DNA from: Paracyclopina nana
Taxonomy: Eukaryota > Arthropoda > Copepoda > Cyclopoida > Cyclopettidae
NCBI GenBank assembly: GCA_019096065.1
Contig: JAGUCH010000001.1
Span: 16,802,001 to 16,866,000, forward strand
Length of the DNA: 64,000 nucleotides
Direction of reading: 5' to 3'
Position numbers and translations under genes: made by a program. Under the pieces are notes generated by a model, which saw only the letters and a program-made list of their open reading frames with translations, made no database searches and was not told where the DNA came from. Shown here in pieces: positions 60,505 through 64,000 of this stretch; the stretch's first letter is position 1; each line of letters opens with the position of its first letter.

Positions 60505-63500
60505 TCACACGCTTGTCTCGTTCCTGGGGGCCGGGGGCGGCTGGAGCTTCAGGGGCGGAAAGTCGTTGTAATATTCGTGCTGATGGCCCTCGAACTGGTC
60601 CTCAATGTGAGGCAGCTGCATGTGGTTGCGGTTGATGACTCCATTGAGGCCACCGGAGGGCCTGTTGTTGGCCGAGTTGGGCGGATTTGAGGTCACTGAA
60701 TGAATTGACGAGGGGCCTTGCGAGGAGGCCGGAGATCCGTTGCTTCCCCCCACCAGGGGAATGCCAAGGGTGTGGTAGTCTCCCATGACAGACGAGGTCT
60801 TGTTCAAGATGTACTCGGGGTTGTCCATGGACGGCATCATCATCATGGGGTCAGGTACGCGACCGTAGTTGGAGGGGTTGTCCGTCAGGAAGTAGCTTTG
60901 CGGCGGAGGATACTGGAACACCGAGGTGGAGGTCGTCGAGTTGGACGACGTCTTCCCGGCCGCCTCGGGGATCAAGTCCATGTACGGGTTGTTGATTTGA
61001 TTGTTGTTCGTCGGAGTATTGTGTTGCTGCCCATGAGCTGGAGACTCTGGCTGAGGCACAAGGTAGTTTTCGTCGTCGAGCCGGAGGTCAAGCTTGAGGC
61101 CAGTCATGTTGACCGGAGGCCGAGGGTGACTACTGAAATGAGATTGGTTGGCACTCGACCTCTGGCTGAACATGGTGCCTCCGTTCGGCATCGAGCTCAT
61201 CGTTCCTTCGTCTTCTGCAAAGCATAAATCAATAAGTATACTTTTACTATAGATTTTAGGATTCGGTTTTACCTAATGCTTTCAAGGGGTCACAGCTCGA
61301 TGAGAAAAAGTTGGAATGCCTCAGACTTCTGGAGCCAAGCGTGGAGAATCCGTCGATGGCAGCACTCGATCCATACCGCGAGTGACGACTAGGAATCATG
61401 GTCGAGTTCCTATTGCTATGCTCGTGACTGGGCAAAGTCATCCCCGATGGGAAGAACTTTTGCGTGGGCGTGGCAGGAGGGAGGGGCGTGTCCACCGGCG
61501 TGTTGAGCGTGTGTTGGCTTGACATCCTTCCATTGGGATTCAAGTACTCCTCGGCTCCCATCACCACCTCCGAGCCACCAATGTTGGACCCGAAGCTCCG
61601 GATGAGCTCCTTTTCGTCCTGAGTGGTGAAGCTGGGCAGCCGCATGTGCTCATCTCCCGGGATGACCAGGTAGCGGCCTGGATCCCTCGCCATCTTGGAG
61701 AAGTGGTCGACGAGCTCCTTGAAATTTGGACGCGAGTCCGCATCCGCCATCCAACACTTGACCATGATCATGTACACATCTATGGTGCAGTACTGCGGCT
61801 GTGGCAGCCTCTCGCCCTTTTGCAGCAAGTCCGGAACATCCCTCGGACTAATGTTCTCATATGGCCTTCCTCCGTAGGTGAGGAGCTCCCACACGGTGAC
61901 TCCAAAGGCCCAAACGTCCGACTTGTGCGTAAAGACCCTCTTGGTGATGCATTCCAGTGCCAGCCATTTGATGGGCATCTTGCCGCCCGAGGCCTTGTAC
62001 TCAAACTCGTTGATGTCCAGGTACTTGGCCAGGCCGAAATCCGTGATTTTCACGCAACTCGGGTTCTGCACGAGAACGTTACGTGCGGCCAGGTCTCGGT
62101 GCACCAGCCTCTTCTCCTCAAGGTAGGCCATGCCACGAGCAATCTGAGTGCACCAGTTCAGCAGGGGCTTCGAGCCAATCTTGTCCTTGTTGTTGCGGAC
62201 GTAATCCAGAAGGCAGCCCAACGGCATCAACTGAGTGACGAGCATCAGTTGGGAAGTCATGCAGACGGCCAACAGCCGCAAAAGGTTCACATGCTCCACT
62301 GAGGCCATCATGTAGGCCTCCTCAAGGATCTCCTTGTTGGTGTTGGGGCCAGTCTCCGCATGGAGCACCTTGATGGCCACGGGGATCTTGACGTTTTCGT
62401 TCTCCGGAATCCACACTCCCCTGAAGACGGTGCCAAAAGCGCCATAGCCCAAAATGGATCCCTTCCTCAGCTCACCTTCTCGCACGATCCGCAACTTGGC
62501 CATGTTGGGCTTGATGTTGGTCGGCCTCAAGGGCTCGTTGTCCTCGATACCTGCCATGGCCAGGGCCAGTTTGGCAGTGTTCTCCTTGGCCTTGGCGCGC
62601 TGCCTCCATTGGTATCCGAAGACTAGTAGGAAAAGGCCTAATAGCAGGATGCACCCCACGAGTCCACCGATGATGGCCGGAATGGAGTTGGCAGCAGACG
62701 AGGAGAGCCTTTGGCCGACAACGGCCTCGGTTGAGCAATAAGGATCCTGGTGGCTTTCATCAGGCGTGAAGATCTTGTGCGGATACTCTGGAGGGCAGGT
62801 CTTGGTGCAATTGAAGGCTGTCCCGTTTTGGCCCACCAGGCTCTCATCGGAGTAGACCTTGAAGTTCATGCACGCATTACAGTCAAAGCTTGTGGGGCCG
62901 TGACACCCTCGACACTCGGAGTGGCAAGCCAGGCAGGTCTTGTTGGCCGCATTGAAGTGATCCGAAGAGCACTCCTGCGTGCATTGCTCGTCCTGCTCCA
63001 AGCCCAGACACTCGAGGCAGACCTCCTTGTGGAATCCGTAGCCAGTGCACTTCTTGCACAGAGGATGGCAAGGCCTACAAATGGCCTTGCCCTCAAGGTT
63101 GAGATTCTGCAGGGTTTTGGAAGCGGCTTGCCTGGAGACCCAGTCGAGGTAGTATCCCTCAGGGCAATCCTCGTCAGCCTCAAGGCATTTCTCCACCTGG
63201 AACTGCCCGTTGATGATGGCCTTTTCGCACGAGTTGCAGCCCTGTGGTCCCACCGTGTTCTGCGGTCCTTGGCAGCCTCCAACGCAGTTCTCATGGCAAG
63301 GCTTGCACTCTCCGCCATCGTCGTACTTGCCGTCGGGACACTCCTTGACGCAGAAAGGACCATCTTTGGTATTCTTGCAAGCATCGCAAGATCCAGGCCC
63401 TGGCCCTGAACAGGTCAAGGCGCACTCCTGGTGGCATTTCATGCAAATCCTGTCGGAGGACTTGTACAGGCCGAGATTCGGGTCGCACGAGGCCACGCAC

Positions 63501-64000
63501 TCGTTTTCCACGCTGAAGGTCTTGCAGGCCAGGCACATGCCTTTCCCCGGTCCCCAGCATCCATCAGAGCTGCATTGGGAGTCGCACACTTTCGACTCCA
63601 GAATGCACTTTTGCGCTGGTCGGTTATTCTGCAGGAGCGTGTTGTGCGAGGTGGACTTCATGATTTTCTGCCAATTGATGTCTTGCGCATAGCAGAGCTC
63701 GCTATTCTCCAGAATGGCCACGGATCCGGACCGGATCAGCTTGAGGCTCCTCATGTTCAGGCTGGACAACGAGGTCTTGACAATGTACAGACTTGAGAAG
63801 TATTCAGTCAAATGGCGGCCTCCGATGACCTCGAGGTTACGAAAGGCGTTCAAGGTGGTGAAGTTGGGGTGATGTGCCTGGATGTTCATGAAGCCAGTGA
63901 CTTCTTTGACAGTGGACAAGGCCTCGAGTCGGATGGGGTCCATGGCAGGATACCTCGGTCCGAACGTGAAGTTTTCGTAAATCTGCTGAAAGCCCGAGAA
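60505..64000 (-). CDS. EGFR: Epidermal growth factor receptor, 5' truncated by window
   Basis: Two exons are visible: 64000-61273 (open at the right edge) and 61214-60505; 1145 aa of the C-terminal part. From the edge: second ligand-binding L domain ([29 protein letters not shown]), furin-like Cys-rich repeats with an extended fifth extracellular region, a transmembrane helix ([20 protein letters not shown]) and the tyrosine kinase. The kinase has [18 protein letters not shown] and DFGLAK, all intact. The tail offers phosphotyrosine sites: NPEY (PTB type), EYYND (Grb2-type YxN), NPYMDL and NYLVP. The receptor signals through Ras/MAPK at the plasma membrane. Confidence 0.95.

Noticed and set aside
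62750..63409. 219-codon plus-strand ORF
   Set aside because: Antisense shadow of the EGFR cysteine-rich domain.

Overview
This is nuclear DNA of an arthropod. The genes are intron-rich with mostly short GT-AG introns and the non-coding DNA is AT-rich. Arthropod markers are an RR-type chitin-binding cuticle protein, a Broad/Tramtrack-type BTB protein, an EGF receptor with the extended arthropod-type extracellular cysteine-rich region, and an FMRFamide-receptor-like GPCR. The PFPEQRAAVAAQI tail of the cuticle protein looks crustacean-like to me, but no species can be named from the sequence alone.

Layout. 0-5 kb: the 3' part of a neuropeptide GPCR, then an intergenic region with a TA-flanked MITE, a 42-bp palindrome and a nested repeat block. 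5-21 kb: two tandem UNC-93-like membrane-protein genes with matching exon structure. The second is split by an 8.3-kb DNA transposon (element A) and followed by a TTAA-flanked MITE. 22-25 kb: two low-complexity acidic proteins, one with a long E/K/R helix. 27-44 kb: a five-finger C2H2 protein, exocyst Sec6/EXOC3, an astacin protease, a small membrane protein, a TENT4/Trf4 non-canonical poly(A) polymerase, a membrane-anchored serpin, BLOC-1 subunit 4 and a trimethyllysine dioxygenase (TMLHE-like). 44-55 kb: a BTB gene ending in a piggyBac-type zinc ribbon, whose last exon is split by a second 7.9-kb transposon (element B). 57-64 kb: an RR cuticle protein, a 3-beta-HSD/SDR42E-like enzyme and the 3' three quarters of an EGF receptor.

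The main discovery is the pair of related but clearly divergent DNA transposons. Each starts CCCCAC(C/G)AGAA and ends with the inverse. Each carries two divergently transcribed intron-containing genes: a TNP2/CACTA-like transposase of about 960-980 aa, and an accessory protein of 920-1005 aa that I do not recognise. Both are inserted in host coding exons, and conceptual removal of the element with one copy of the short target duplication restores an open reading frame in each host gene. Each element has its own short motif (TATTGTGAGAATAT-like in A, CGATTATT in B) that recurs at its ends, in its divergent promoter and in its introns. In both cases the element ends stay open in the host frame and contain phase-compatible candidate splice sites, so the elements might behave as introns. 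RNA data would settle this.

Several -1 frame breaks at or near homopolymer runs (in the SDR gene and the element A transposase) may be consensus sequence errors rather than real lesions.
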